Made by a program: the position numbers and the translations under genes. This document shows positions 53,933 through 62,181 of a stretch of 64,000 nt of DNA, one piece after another. The DNA comes from Actinomycetes bacterium (lineage in GTDB: Bacteria; Actinomycetota; Actinomycetes; Propionibacteriales; Propionibacteriaceae). Below the pieces are notes generated by a model. The model was not told the origin of the DNA and did not search any database. It was given only the letters and a program-made list of their open reading frames with translations. The DNA is taken from contig JAEXAS010000004.1 of the NCBI GenBank assembly GCA_023458095.1, positions 62,001 through 126,000 of the forward strand. Direction: 5' to 3'. The first letter of the stretch is position 1. Each line of letters opens with the position of its first letter.

Positions 53933-54610
53933 ATGTCGCGACTCAACGTGTTCGGGCCCCCGACCGAATGGCCGGAGCAAGACCTGATCGCGTTCTCCTC
54001 GATGATGGATCCCGCGCTGGTGCTGGACGCCTACCGCAGCGGAGTCTTTCCGATGCCGTTGGAGCACTCCGGATTCGAGCGCACCGGATGGTGGTCTCCG
54101 GTTCGCCGGGGCGTGCTGCCCTTGGCTTCGTTGGTCGTCAGCCGGTCGTTGCGCAAGTCGGCCAAACACTTCACCACCACCGTCGACACGGCCTTCGACG
54201 AAGTGGTCGAGCGCTGCGGCGACCCCGACCGTCCCTATGGCTGGATCGATGCGTCCATCCGCGAGGTCTACGGCCATCTGCACCGCACCGGCTTCGCGCA
54301 CTCGGTGGAGACCCGTGACCCCTCCGGACGCCTGGTCGGCGGACTCTACGGCCTGTCGCTGGGCGGCCTGTTCGCCGGAGAGTCGATGTTTCACGATGAA
54401 CACCACGGACGAGACGCCTCCAAGGTCGCCCTGATGCGGCTGGTCGAACTACTCAGCGACGACTACGCCGAAGCCCGCCTGATCGACACGCAATGGCTGA
54501 CGCCGCACCTGGCCAGCCTGGGGGTGCTGGAGATCGACCGCAGCGAATACCTGGACCTACTCGACGAACTGCTCGCCGTCCCAGAACCACCCTGGCCCAG
54601 CCATGCCTGA
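53933..54610 (+). CDS. aat: Leucyl/phenylalanyl-tRNA--protein transferase
   Basis: Transfers Leu or Phe from tRNA to N-termini of proteins with basic N-terminal residues, marking them for ClpS/ClpAP-type degradation. 225 residues with the family signatures LDAYRSGVFPMP, WWSPVRRGVLPL, GWIDASIREVYGHLHRTGFA, HSVETRDPSGRLVGGLYGLS, GGLFAGESMFHDEHHGRDAS and DTQWLTPHLASLG. The ATG at 53933 gives the normal length. It overlaps the glycosylase start by 8 bases. Confidence 0.93.
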   Translation: MSRLNVFGPPTEWPEQDLIAFSSMMDPALVLDAYRSGVFPMPLEHSGFERTGWWSPVRRGVLPLASLVVSRSLRKSAKHFTTTVDTAFDEVVERCGDPDRPYGWIDASIREVYGHLHRTGFAHSVETRDPSGRLVGGLYGLSLGGLFAGESMFHDEHHGRDASKVALMRLVELLSDDYAEARLIDTQWLTPHLASLGVLEIDRSEYLDLLDELLAVPEPPWPSHA

Positions 54611-55466
54611 GTTGCCCGAGGTCGAGGCGCTTCGGCTGTTCTTGACCGAGACCGCTGTCGGCAGGGTCGTCGCGCGGGTGGACCTGGCGTCCTTCACCTG
54701 CCTGAAGACCGTCGATCCGCCGATTTCAGCCTTGGCTGGCCTGGAGGTTGAACAGGTCGCGCGTCGCGGGAAGTTCCTGGGTCTCGATATCGGCGGGCTG
54801 TGGCTGGCCTTCCACTTGGCTCGCGCGGGGTGGCTCACTTGGCGCGACACCATTCCCGAACGTACGGTGCGGCCTGGAAAGGGCCCCTTGGCCCTGCGCG
54901 TCATTTTCGCCGATGGCGCCGGATTCGACCTCACCGAAGCGGGCACCCAGAAGCGTCTGGCGGTTTCCGTGGTCGACGACCTCGCCCAGGTCCCCGGAAT
55001 CGCGAGCCTCGGCCCCGACCCCTTAAGCGCGGAGTTCAATCGAAACCGACTCGACGCGATCCTGGACGGCGCCGGACGCGCCCAGCTCAAAGGCGTCCTG
55101 CGAGATCAACGAGTGGTGGCCGGCATCGGCAATGCCTACTCCGATGAGATCCTGCATGCGGCCCAACTGAGCCCGTACGCCGCCTGTGCGGGGCTCGACG
55201 ACGCGAAGCGCCAAGCCTTGTTCGACGCGATCCGCACCGAGTTGTCGCAGGCGGTTCACCGGGCGTCCGGACTGGCGACCACCGAACTCAAGGACGCCAA
55301 ACGCGCCGGGCTGCGGGTTCACGGACGAGCCGGTCAGCCCTGCCCGGTCTGCGGCACCACCATCGCCGAGGTGAGCTTCGCTGATTCCTCCTTGCAGTAC
55401 TGCCCGGGCTGTCAGACCGGCGGCAAGCTGCTCGCTGACCGAAGAATGTCGCGGCTTCTGAAGTGA
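54603..55466 (+). CDS. Fpg/Nei-family DNA glycosylase
   Basis: 287 residues. The N-terminus MPELPEVE gives the catalytic Pro2 and Glu3 of the Fpg/MutM-Nei family. The H2TH domain carries GIGNAYSDEILHAAQLSPY, and the C-terminal zinc finger has CPVCG ... CPGCQ. Excises oxidised bases. Which subfamily (Fpg/MutM or Nei) is not certain from these motifs. Overlaps aat. Confidence 0.93.
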   Translation: MPELPEVEALRLFLTETAVGRVVARVDLASFTCLKTVDPPISALAGLEVEQVARRGKFLGLDIGGLWLAFHLARAGWLTWRDTIPERTVRPGKGPLALRVIFADGAGFDLTEAGTQKRLAVSVVDDLAQVPGIASLGPDPLSAEFNRNRLDAILDGAGRAQLKGVLRDQRVVAGIGNAYSDEILHAAQLSPYAACAGLDDAKRQALFDAIRTELSQAVHRASGLATTELKDAKRAGLRVHGRAGQPCPVCGTTIAEVSFADSSLQYCPGCQTGGKLLADRRMSRLLK

Positions 55467-55539
55467 ACGCCGTTGCCAAAGATGAGCCGCCAGGGCGGAC
55501 TGAGTAGGCTCTACCCGAGATTGCGGTGGGGAGGATCGG

Positions 55540-57147
55540 GTGCGCGTATCGGTGAGGACGGCCTGGCGGTCGTTCGTCGATCGACTGCCGCCGTGGACTT
55601 CCAACCATCGTTTGGGCATCTCCCTCATCATCGCCGCGACGGTAGTGACGATCGCGATCGCGTTCAGTGGGCCGTCCGCGGTCACCTTGAAGCTTGGCCC
55701 ACGCAACAATCTGTTGCCGCCGTGGTATCTGCCGGTGAGTTGGCTGCACCTGGGCGAGTGGGTCGTGGTGCCGGCGCTGTGGCTCATGCTGGCCATCGGC
55801 GCAGTGGGCATGTGGATCACCTGGCGTTCCATCAATTTCGGGTGGCGTCCGCACACCTGGCGGCTCTTCGGCCTGGGCGCGGGGTTGAGCGTCATCTCCT
55901 GCCTGATTCCACCCCTGACCTCAGCCGATGTGCTGATGTACGCCGCCTACGGACGCCTCCAGGTTTTAGGCCTGAACCCCTATGACATCACCCCGGCCGA
56001 GGTATTTCGGCAGGCCTACGATCCAGTGCTGATCTGGACCGAGCGTCCCTGGCAGGACACCCCCAGCGTGTACGGCCCCGTTGCGTCGTACTCCCAATAC
56101 CTGGCCTCGGTGCTGGGTGGGGAGAACATGCACAACACCGTGTTCTGGCTGCAGATGTTCACCTTGGTGGCCTTCCTGATCACCGGTTTCGTCGCGGTGA
56201 AGCTGGCTAAGGACGACCACAAGCTGCAGGTGCGCGCGGTGCTGTTCACCGTGCTCAATCCGCTGATGATCTGGGGAGTGCTGGTCGGCGCACACAACGA
56301 GGCGCTCAGCGTCGTGTTCGCCATCGCTGGCCTGTGGTTCTACCGCAAACACCCCTTTGTGGCCGGCCTCGGTATCGGCCTGGCCGGCGCAGTGAAAGTG
56401 TCGATGGTCTTCTACGGCATCGCCATGGTGTGGGGCTACCGGCACGATTGGCGTCGCCTGTTGCAGTTGATCGCCGGGGCGGCCGTCCCACTGGTTTTGG
56501 CCTACGGGGTGTGGATGCCCAATGCCTTGCTGGCCGCCCAGCGCAATACCGGCTATATCTCGTCTGGTGCGTGGGGGGCGTGGGCATTGGGCGGCCTCGA
56601 CCTCGTGCTTGAGGCCAGCATCGCCCGCAAGATCGTGACCACCTTGGGTTGGGTGTTGCTGGTCGTGTTTGCCTGGATGCTGTCGCGGGTACTGCCGTGG
56701 CGATTGATGCCCGGCGAGGCCCAGGACCCGCACGCCCATCTGGACCCCCTCACGATCACGATTCGCACCGCGGTGGTGCTGTGCACCGCCTGGCTGGTGA
56801 CCTCGCCGTGGGAGTTCTCCTGGTACGACCTGATCACCTGGGCGCCCCTCGGGCTGTTGGCAGCATCCCGGCTGGACCTGCTCATGATCTGGCGAGGTGC
56901 CTGGTTGTCGATCGCCTGGGTCACCGGACGGGCGCTGCAGTTCGGCGACCAGATGCATGTCGTCGAAAAGTTCGTGCGAGAACAGCTCAACGTCGGAGCC
57001 CAATACTTCGTGCTGGCCGCCATCGTGTGGTGGTGGTGGACCCGCGGCCACAAACTTCCCGACCGATCGATGCTGCACGCACCCTGGAAGAAGCCACGCC
57101 CGCACCCCGCACTCGCCGAGGCGACCCCCACCGTCGCGCCCCGCTAG
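55540..57147 (+). CDS. MptA/B-like alpha-1,6-mannosyltransferase membrane protein
   Basis: 535 residues with 12 or more membrane helices. The GT-C motif SADVLMYAAYGRLQVLGLNP followed by YDITPAE is the typical first-loop signature of actinobacterial MptA/MptB enzymes, which extend lipomannan from polyprenyl-phosphomannose. TERPWQDTPSVYGPVASYSQ is a second family block (start of the Y-G-P motif). GTG start. The C-terminal tail is Pro/His-rich. It probably serves the envelope glycan. Confidence 0.87.
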   Translation: MRVSVRTAWRSFVDRLPPWTSNHRLGISLIIAATVVTIAIAFSGPSAVTLKLGPRNNLLPPWYLPVSWLHLGEWVVVPALWLMLAIGAVGMWITWRSINFGWRPHTWRLFGLGAGLSVISCLIPPLTSADVLMYAAYGRLQVLGLNPYDITPAEVFRQAYDPVLIWTERPWQDTPSVYGPVASYSQYLASVLGGENMHNTVFWLQMFTLVAFLITGFVAVKLAKDDHKLQVRAVLFTVLNPLMIWGVLVGAHNEALSVVFAIAGLWFYRKHPFVAGLGIGLAGAVKVSMVFYGIAMVWGYRHDWRRLLQLIAGAAVPLVLAYGVWMPNALLAAQRNTGYISSGAWGAWALGGLDLVLEASIARKIVTTLGWVLLVVFAWMLSRVLPWRLMPGEAQDPHAHLDPLTITIRTAVVLCTAWLVTSPWEFSWYDLITWAPLGLLAASRLDLLMIWRGAWLSIAWVTGRALQFGDQMHVVEKFVREQLNVGAQYFVLAAIVWWWWTRGHKLPDRSMLHAPWKKPRPHPALAEATPTVAPR

Positions 57148-57159
57148 GCAACGGTTCCC

Positions 57160-57571
57160 GCTGGCTGAGCTTGTCGAAGCCCCATCCAACCGCTGACTGA
57201 GCCTGTCGAAGCCTGTGGGGTGGCGCCCTTCGACAGGCTCAGGGAGCGGTCGGCGGGTGAGCTCCGGGAGCGGTCGGCGGGTGAGCTCAGGGAGCAGCCC
57301 GTTGGCTGAGCTTGTCGAAGCCTGTGGGGTGGTGCCCTTCGACAGGCTCAGGGCACGGGCTGTGGTGTTTCTGTTGGGTGGTCCCGGGGGTGCTTCGTTG
57401 GCTGAGCTTGTCGAAGCCCCCCACCTAACCCGATCAACCAGGCCCCATGCGGTTGACATTTGACTCCGCTAAGCACGGGGGTCCGGCACGCTGCTGAGTG
57501 CTGTGGGGCTTCGACGAGCTCAGCCAGCGGGGGTTGAGCAGTGCGGAGGGCTTCGACGAGCTCCGCCAAGG
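57160..57571. repeat. Dispersed repeat cluster E
   Basis: At least eight copies in both orientations: GCTGGCTGAGCTTGTCGAAG (57160), CTGACTGAGCCTGTCGAAG (about 57193), CCCTTCGACAGGCTCAGGGA (57226), a 24-bp tandem unit CTCAGGGAGCGGTCGGCGGG (three copies, about 57237-57297), further copies at about 57300, 57335 and 57398, and two diverged forms CTTCGACGAGCTC (57509, 57551). It fills the 484-bp gap before pheA. No gene seen. Confidence 0.85.
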
Positions 57572-57619
57572 GGGCGGTGCGTTGAGTGGGCATGCTCCCC
57601 GGGGTGGGGCGCTCCCCAT

Positions 57620-57625
57620 TACCCT
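57620..57625 (+). promoter_or_regulatory. -10 box of leaderless pheA
   Basis: TACCCT, 6 nt before the GTG at 57632, with no ribosome site. Confidence 0.6.
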
Positions 57626-57631
57626 TGTCAG

Positions 57632-58543
57632 GTGCTCGGATACTTCGGACCCGCGGGAACCTTCACCCACCAAGCCCTGCTCAGCGTGAGCGCCGAGGAG
57701 GCGGTGGCCTACGACACTGTCGCCCAAGCCCTAGACGCGGTACGTACCGGCGAGATCCGGGCAGCCATGGTTCCCATCGAGAACTCAGTGGAAGGTGGGG
57801 TGTCAGCGACCTTGGACATCCTGGCGACCGGGCGTCCGCTGATGATCACCCAAGAGGTTCTGTTACCGGTTCAGTTCAACCTGTATGCCCGGCCGGGCAC
57901 CGCTCTGAACCAGGTCCAGCGCGTGGTAACCCATCCGCATTCGGCCGCTCAAACCCGTGGCTGGATGATTGAGAACCTGCCCAGCGTAAAAGTCACCGAA
58001 GGCGGCTCCAACGCCTACGCTGCGCAAGAGGTCAGCGATCCGACCAGCAAATACGACGCCGCGATCTGTGGGCGCATCGCTGGCGAGATGTACGGCCTGG
58101 TTCCGGTGGCTACCGAGATTGCCGACAACCCCGACGCGGTCACACGCTTCGTCCTGGTCTCGCGGCCCGCTGATCCGCCCCTTCCCACCGGTGCGGACAA
58201 GACCACTCTGGTCGCCTACATGCACGCCGACCACTCCGGCGCCCTGCTGGAGATCTTGGAGCAGTTCGCCAGCCGGGGGGTGAACCTGACCCGGATCGAG
58301 TCGCGGCCGACCAAGACCCAGTTGGGCAGCTACTGCTTCAGCATCGACGCCGAAGGCCACCTTCGCGATCCCCGGATGGCCGAAACCCTGCAGGGCTTGC
58401 ACCGCATCTGTGCCGAAGTCGTGTTCCTGGGCTCCTATGCCCGCGCCGACCAGGTACGTCCGCAGATCGCCCGAGGCTTCGCCGACGCCGACTACGCCGC
58501 CGCGAAGGCGTGGTACGCCGGGTTGATCCATCCTGAGGACTGA
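57632..58543 (+). CDS. pheA: Prephenate dehydratase
   Basis: Converts prephenate to phenylpyruvate in phenylalanine synthesis. 303 residues. The catalytic domain has GPAGTFTHQAL, VPIENSVEGGVSATLD and NPDAVTRFVLVSRP (the TRF motif). The C-terminal ACT domain has HSGALLEILEQFASRGVNLT, then RIESRPTKTQLGSYCFSIDAEG (phenylalanine feedback). GTG at 57632 gives a protein that begins with VLGYFGPAG, the normal start for the family, and is apparently leaderless. Upstream frame is in repeat DNA and is not coding. Confidence 0.95.
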   Translation: MLGYFGPAGTFTHQALLSVSAEEAVAYDTVAQALDAVRTGEIRAAMVPIENSVEGGVSATLDILATGRPLMITQEVLLPVQFNLYARPGTALNQVQRVVTHPHSAAQTRGWMIENLPSVKVTEGGSNAYAAQEVSDPTSKYDAAICGRIAGEMYGLVPVATEIADNPDAVTRFVLVSRPADPPLPTGADKTTLVAYMHADHSGALLEILEQFASRGVNLTRIESRPTKTQLGSYCFSIDAEGHLRDPRMAETLQGLHRICAEVVFLGSYARADQVRPQIARGFADADYAAAKAWYAGLIHPED

Positions 58544-58546
58544 GCC

Positions 58547-59272
58547 GTGGAGCCCGCCGCTTTCACCGAGCTGCTGACATCTCGCCACAGCGTTCGGGAC
58601 TTTCGAGCCGACCCGCTTCCTGACCAATTGGTGGCCGATCTTCTCGACGACGCCCGCCACGCCCCCAGTTGGAGCAACACCCGCGGCTATCTAGTGGCGG
58701 TGGCCAGCGGTGCTCAACTCGAGCGGCTGCGCAGCGCCTACGTCGCCGAGTTCGATGCCGCCCTGGGCATGTATCACCGCAAGCCGTCCGCCTTCGTGAA
58801 GGCCGCGCTTGCCGGGCGGCTCCCTGATGGCGACTTCAAGACCTGGGGTCGCTACCCCGATGATCTGCGCCCGCGCAGCGTGAAGGTCGGTGTGGGGCTG
58901 TACCAACATCTCGGCATCGAACGCGAAGACCGCGCCGGCCGCGACGCCTGGAACCGGCGCAACTGCGAGTTCTTCGGCGCACCCACTGTGATGTGGGTTT
59001 TCGCCCACGGCGACCTCCTGCCGTTCTCAGCCCAGGACGCGGGCCTAATGCTGCAAACACTGATGCTGTCGGCCACTGCCCGTGGGGTGGGTTCCTGCGC
59101 CTTGGGCGTCCTGGCGACCTGGCGTCGGCTGATCGATGCCGAGTTCGAAATTCCGCGACCCTACAAACTGCTCACCGGCCTCGCGCTGGGGTATCCGTCC
59201 GGCGCCGCGGTGAACGAGTTTCGCGCCGAGCACCCGCCGATCTCACTCGCGCACAGCCGGACTGCGCCCTGA
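58547..59272 (+). CDS. Nitroreductase-family flavoprotein
   Basis: 241 residues. FMN-binding N-terminus LLTSRHSVRDFRADPLP, ARHAPSWSNTRGYLVAVA and C-terminal ARGVGSCALGVLATWRR ... LALGYP match the NADPH:flavin nitroreductase family. GTG start 3 bases after the pheA stop, so it is co-transcribed with pheA. Substrate unknown. Confidence 0.88.
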   Translation: MEPAAFTELLTSRHSVRDFRADPLPDQLVADLLDDARHAPSWSNTRGYLVAVASGAQLERLRSAYVAEFDAALGMYHRKPSAFVKAALAGRLPDGDFKTWGRYPDDLRPRSVKVGVGLYQHLGIEREDRAGRDAWNRRNCEFFGAPTVMWVFAHGDLLPFSAQDAGLMLQTLMLSATARGVGSCALGVLATWRRLIDAEFEIPRPYKLLTGLALGYPSGAAVNEFRAEHPPISLAHSRTAP

Positions 59273-59281
59273 CACCTAGGG

Positions 59282-59557
59282 CTTCGACAGGCTCAGCCAA
59301 CGGGGCACTCCTCAGCGCAACGGAGCACGCCTCATCCGGCCGGCGGCTCCTCATCCAACGGACCGCCCCTGAACCAACGGCCCGCCCCTGAGCTCACCCA
59401 CCACCCGTGCCCTGAGCCTGTCGACGGGCCAAACCAACCCAGCCGCAGGCTTCGACAAGCTCAGCCAACGGGACGCACACCGACAAAAGCCACCACCCGT
59501 GCCCTGAGCCTGTCGACGGGCACCACCCCCGCAGGCTTCGACAGGCTCAGCCAACGG
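59282..59557. repeat. Dispersed repeat cluster F
   Basis: CTTCGACAGGCTCAGCCAACGG (59282), CCCTGAGCCTGTCGACGGGC (about 59410 and 59501), CTTCGACAAGCTCAGCCAACGG (59450) and CTTCGACAGGCTCAGCCAACGG (59536). In the 469-bp gap before serS; no gene seen there. Confidence 0.85.
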
Positions 59558-59589
59558 GACGTTCCCTGCGTCGGGCCAAGAGTCGCCGG

Positions 59590-59668
59590 TGACCAAAATC
59601 TGCATCCAGACCGCTCATAGCGGATTGTCTACCCTCGAAATGGGCGATCTGGATGCAGATTTTGGTCA
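59590..59668. repeat. 21-bp perfect inverted repeat before serS
   Basis: TGACCAAAATCTGCATCCAGA (arm 1, 59590-59610) and its exact reverse complement (59648-59668), separated by 37 bases. It lies 74 bases upstream of the serS start. Bases beyond the arms do not match. It is neither the common repeat nor a terminator (no U-run). Confidence 0.9.
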
Positions 59669-59729
59669 TCGCTGCTCTTCAATGCGGCCAGGCCTGAACC
59701 AGTCGAGGAGCGACCCCGAGCGCGAGAGA

Positions 59730-59735
59730 TAGGAT
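59730..59735 (+). promoter_or_regulatory. -10 box of leaderless serS
   Basis: TAGGAT, 6 nt before the GTG at 59742. Confidence 0.6.
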
Positions 59736-59741
59736 TTCGGC

Positions 59742-61016
59742 GTGATTGATCCCAAGCTGCTGCGCACTGACCCTGATCTGCTCCGTCGCGCCCAGAAGGC
59801 GCGCGGGGAGTCCGTGGAACTGGTGGACGACCTGGTTGTCGCCGACGAGTCCCGGCGGGCGGCCATCGCCTCCTTCGAGGCGCAGCGCGCTGAGCAGAAG
59901 GATCTCGGCAAGCAAGTCGCTCGAGCCACCGGCGACGAGAAGGTCGCCTTGCTGGCCCGCACCAAGGAACTGGCCAGCGCAGTGAAGCAGGCCGAGGCGG
60001 CCGCCAATGAGGCGGGGGCCCGCTTCGAAGAACTCATCAAGCAACTACCCAACCCGGTCTTCGACGACGTTCCGCTGGGCGGCGAGGACGACTTCGTGGT
60101 CAAGGAGGTCATCGGCACCCCGCGCGACTTCGAGGCCGAAGGCTTCACCGCACGCGATCACCTGGAACTGGGCGAAATGTTGGGTGCCATCGACATGGAA
60201 CGCGGCGCGAAAGTGTCGGGGTCACGGTTCTACTTCCTCACCGGCGTGGGCGCGCAACTGGAGTTGGCGCTGATCAACCTGGCCTTGAGCAAGGCCATGA
60301 GCTGGGGTTTCACCCCCGTGTTGCCGCCTGCACTGGTGAAGCCCTCAGCCATGGAAGGCACCGGCTTCTTGGGACAGGCCGCGCAGGATGTCTACCACCT
60401 GCCCGACGACGATCTGTATCTGGTCGGAACCTCCGAGGTGGCGCTGGCCGCCTACCACTCCGAAGAGATTCTGGACGCTGCCACCCTGCCGCGTCGCTAC
60501 GTCGGCTACAGCCCCTGCTACCGACGCGAGGCCGGCTCCTATGGCAAGGACACCCGCGGCATCTTCCGGGTGCACTGGTTCGACAAAGTCGAGATGTTCG
60601 TCTACTGCGATCCGGCCGAGGCCGAGGAGCAGCACCAGAAACTTCTGGGCTTCGAAAAGGAGTTCATCTCCAGCCTGGAGATCCCCTTCGAAGTGCTTGA
60701 GGTGGCCTCCGGGGACCTGGGCCTGAGCGCGGCGCGCAAGTACGACTGCTACGGCTGGCTGCCCACCCAGAACAAGTACCGCGAGATCACTTCGACGAGC
60801 AACTGCACCGAGTTCCAGGCCCGACGGCTGAACATCCGTATGCGCGACGGCAACGGCGTGCGCTCGGTGGCGACCCTGAATGGGACGCTGTGCGCGATGA
60901 CTCGCATGATCATCATGCTGCTGGAGAATCATCAGCAGGCGGACGGATCGATCTACGTGCCTGAGGCGCTGCGTCCATTCCTGGGTGGTGCGGAGTACCT
61001 GCGGCCACCGGCCTGA
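59742..61016 (+). CDS. serS: Seryl-tRNA synthetase
   Basis: Charges tRNA-Ser. 424 residues: an N-terminal coiled-coil arm (residues about 15-110, ARGESVELVDDLVVADES on) and the class II catalytic domain with SRFYFLTGVGAQLELALINL, motif 2 region RREAGSYGKDTRGIFRVHWF and motif 3 LNGTLCAMTRMIIMLLENHQ. GTG start, apparently leaderless. This is the genuine tRNA enzyme; the ligase at 14.8 kb is a separate homolog without the arm. Confidence 0.97.
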   Translation: MIDPKLLRTDPDLLRRAQKARGESVELVDDLVVADESRRAAIASFEAQRAEQKDLGKQVARATGDEKVALLARTKELASAVKQAEAAANEAGARFEELIKQLPNPVFDDVPLGGEDDFVVKEVIGTPRDFEAEGFTARDHLELGEMLGAIDMERGAKVSGSRFYFLTGVGAQLELALINLALSKAMSWGFTPVLPPALVKPSAMEGTGFLGQAAQDVYHLPDDDLYLVGTSEVALAAYHSEEILDAATLPRRYVGYSPCYRREAGSYGKDTRGIFRVHWFDKVEMFVYCDPAEAEEQHQKLLGFEKEFISSLEIPFEVLEVASGDLGLSAARKYDCYGWLPTQNKYREITSTSNCTEFQARRLNIRMRDGNGVRSVATLNGTLCAMTRMIIMLLENHQQADGSIYVPEALRPFLGGAEYLRPPA

Positions 61017-61126
61017 CCAGCTCCGTACATTCGACGGTATTCCGCACTGCATTTTCGCAAGTGCCGATTCGGATCAGGCTTTTTACGTGCAGCCCGACAA
61101 CTCCGGTCCGAATAGCGACCCACATT

Positions 61127-61140
61127 GGGGAGTTCTCCCC
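61127..61140. other. Small perfect palindrome between serS and the EspC-like gene
   Basis: GGGGAG-TT-CTCCCC, flanked by T and A to form one further pair. It lies in the 215-bp region between the convergent ends of serS and the EspC-like gene. It may be a termination structure for either gene; no U-tract beside it. Confidence 0.35.
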
Positions 61141-61231
61141 ATGATTGGTTTGCCCGCTGGCTAACGACTCGGGCACACACGTCCAGCCGCTGGCGAATGA
61201 GCCATCAGCTCCGCTGCCTGCGCGAGCCGAT

Positions 61232-61537
61232 TCACCAAGAACTGGAGACCTGCGAGCTGTCGGTGGCGTCCTTCTCTTCGAAGGCCTCCGCGACCTTGAT
61301 GAGGTTGCTGGCAGCCCGATCGATCGACTGCGACATGGAGTCCATGAGCTGGTCAGCGGCTGTTTCCACCACCGAGTAGATGGGCAGAAAAAGGGGGGAA
61401 CACATGATGCCGAAGGCATTGGGCGGCAGCGCCGAAGCGCCAGCGCTGCGGGCTTGTCCCACCGCATCGGAGGCGGCTCTAGCCTGACCGGCAGCCGAGC
61501 GAAGGCCGGCCGGGTCGACCCGGATGTCGCTACTCAT
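61232..61537 (-). CDS. EspC-like (WXG100-related) type VII secretion protein
   Basis: 101 residues, mainly helical: VDPAGLRSAAGQARAASDAV is the signature N-terminus of EspC (T7SS_ESX-type), then a glycine/proline turn and a second helix SIDRAASNLIKVAEAFEEKD. Such small proteins are exported by, or accompany, type VII secretion and often lie next to large secreted toxins, as here. Same strand as the YbaB-like gene; the RHS gene diverges from both. Confidence 0.75.
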   Translation of the reverse strand: MSSDIRVDPAGLRSAAGQARAASDAVGQARSAGASALPPNAFGIMCSPLFLPIYSVVETAADQLMDSMSQSIDRAASNLIKVAEAFEEKDATDSSQVSSSW

Positions 61538-61603
61538 GCTCGCGATTGAAGCACGAGTCGGGAGCGTTGACTAGCCCTAAAAGGACGGCGGGCCACAGCA
61601 GGC

Positions 61604-62044
61604 TCACCGGCGCCGATACAGAATCGGACCGCCGCCGGGGCGTGGTGGCGGGTTCTTGGGGCCGTCGTCGACGGGCGGCGGCGGGGGCAGGAAGGTCTCC
61701 CGCATCGCTTCGGCGGTGGCCGATTCAGCACCGAAGGCGGCTTCGATCTTCGCCATCACAGCAGTGCCGATCTCCTGGTGGGCCTGCCGGTAGGTTTCGA
61801 CCACGACCTCGGCCAGTCGTGCCGGGTTGAGGGAGTAGGCCGAGGCGGAGAAGGTGAGGTTGCGCAGGCGTCCGAGAGAGTCGACTTCGATGGTCACCTC
61901 ACGACCTGAGGATGCCTTGGAGCTACTCATCGCATTGATCTCATCGCGCAGTTGCACGGCCTTCTCGGCACGCCGCTGACTCTCGGCGATTTGCGCCTCG
62001 ATGTCTCGGATTCCGGCTTCGGCCAGCGGATCAAGATCACTCAT
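61604..62044 (-). CDS. YbaB/EbfC-family nucleoid-associated protein
   Basis: 146 residues. N-terminal helix with QIAESQRRAEKAVQLRDEIN, beta core VTIEVDSLGRLRNLTFSAS and helix LAEVVVETYRQAHQEIGTAV; the family is the YbaB/EbfC fold common next to WXG100 proteins in actinobacteria. A Pro-rich tail FLPPPPPVDDGPKNPPPRPG follows. TAGGGT 8 nt before the ATG may be a leaderless promoter. Possible role as accessory to the secreted RHS protein. Confidence 0.75.
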   Translation of the reverse strand: MSDLDPLAEAGIRDIEAQIAESQRRAEKAVQLRDEINAMSSSKASSGREVTIEVDSLGRLRNLTFSASAYSLNPARLAEVVVETYRQAHQEIGTAVMAKIEAAFGAESATAEAMRETFLPPPPPVDDGPKNPPPRPGGGPILYRRR

Positions 62045-62181
62045 AGCATCAGACCCTATCGTTTATGCGACCAATCATCATTTGATCACCTCCACAGTTT
62101 CACAAATGAGATGAATACCTTTCGATGTGGTGGCTGGTGATTTATGGTGGCTCGCAACAGCCAATCATCCCTGGGGGTGCA

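Noticed and set aside
59590..59668. T-box riboswitch or terminator before serS
   Set aside because: The inverted repeat has no T-box consensus, no specifier hairpin and no U-run, and serS seems to be leaderless from a promoter downstream of the repeat.
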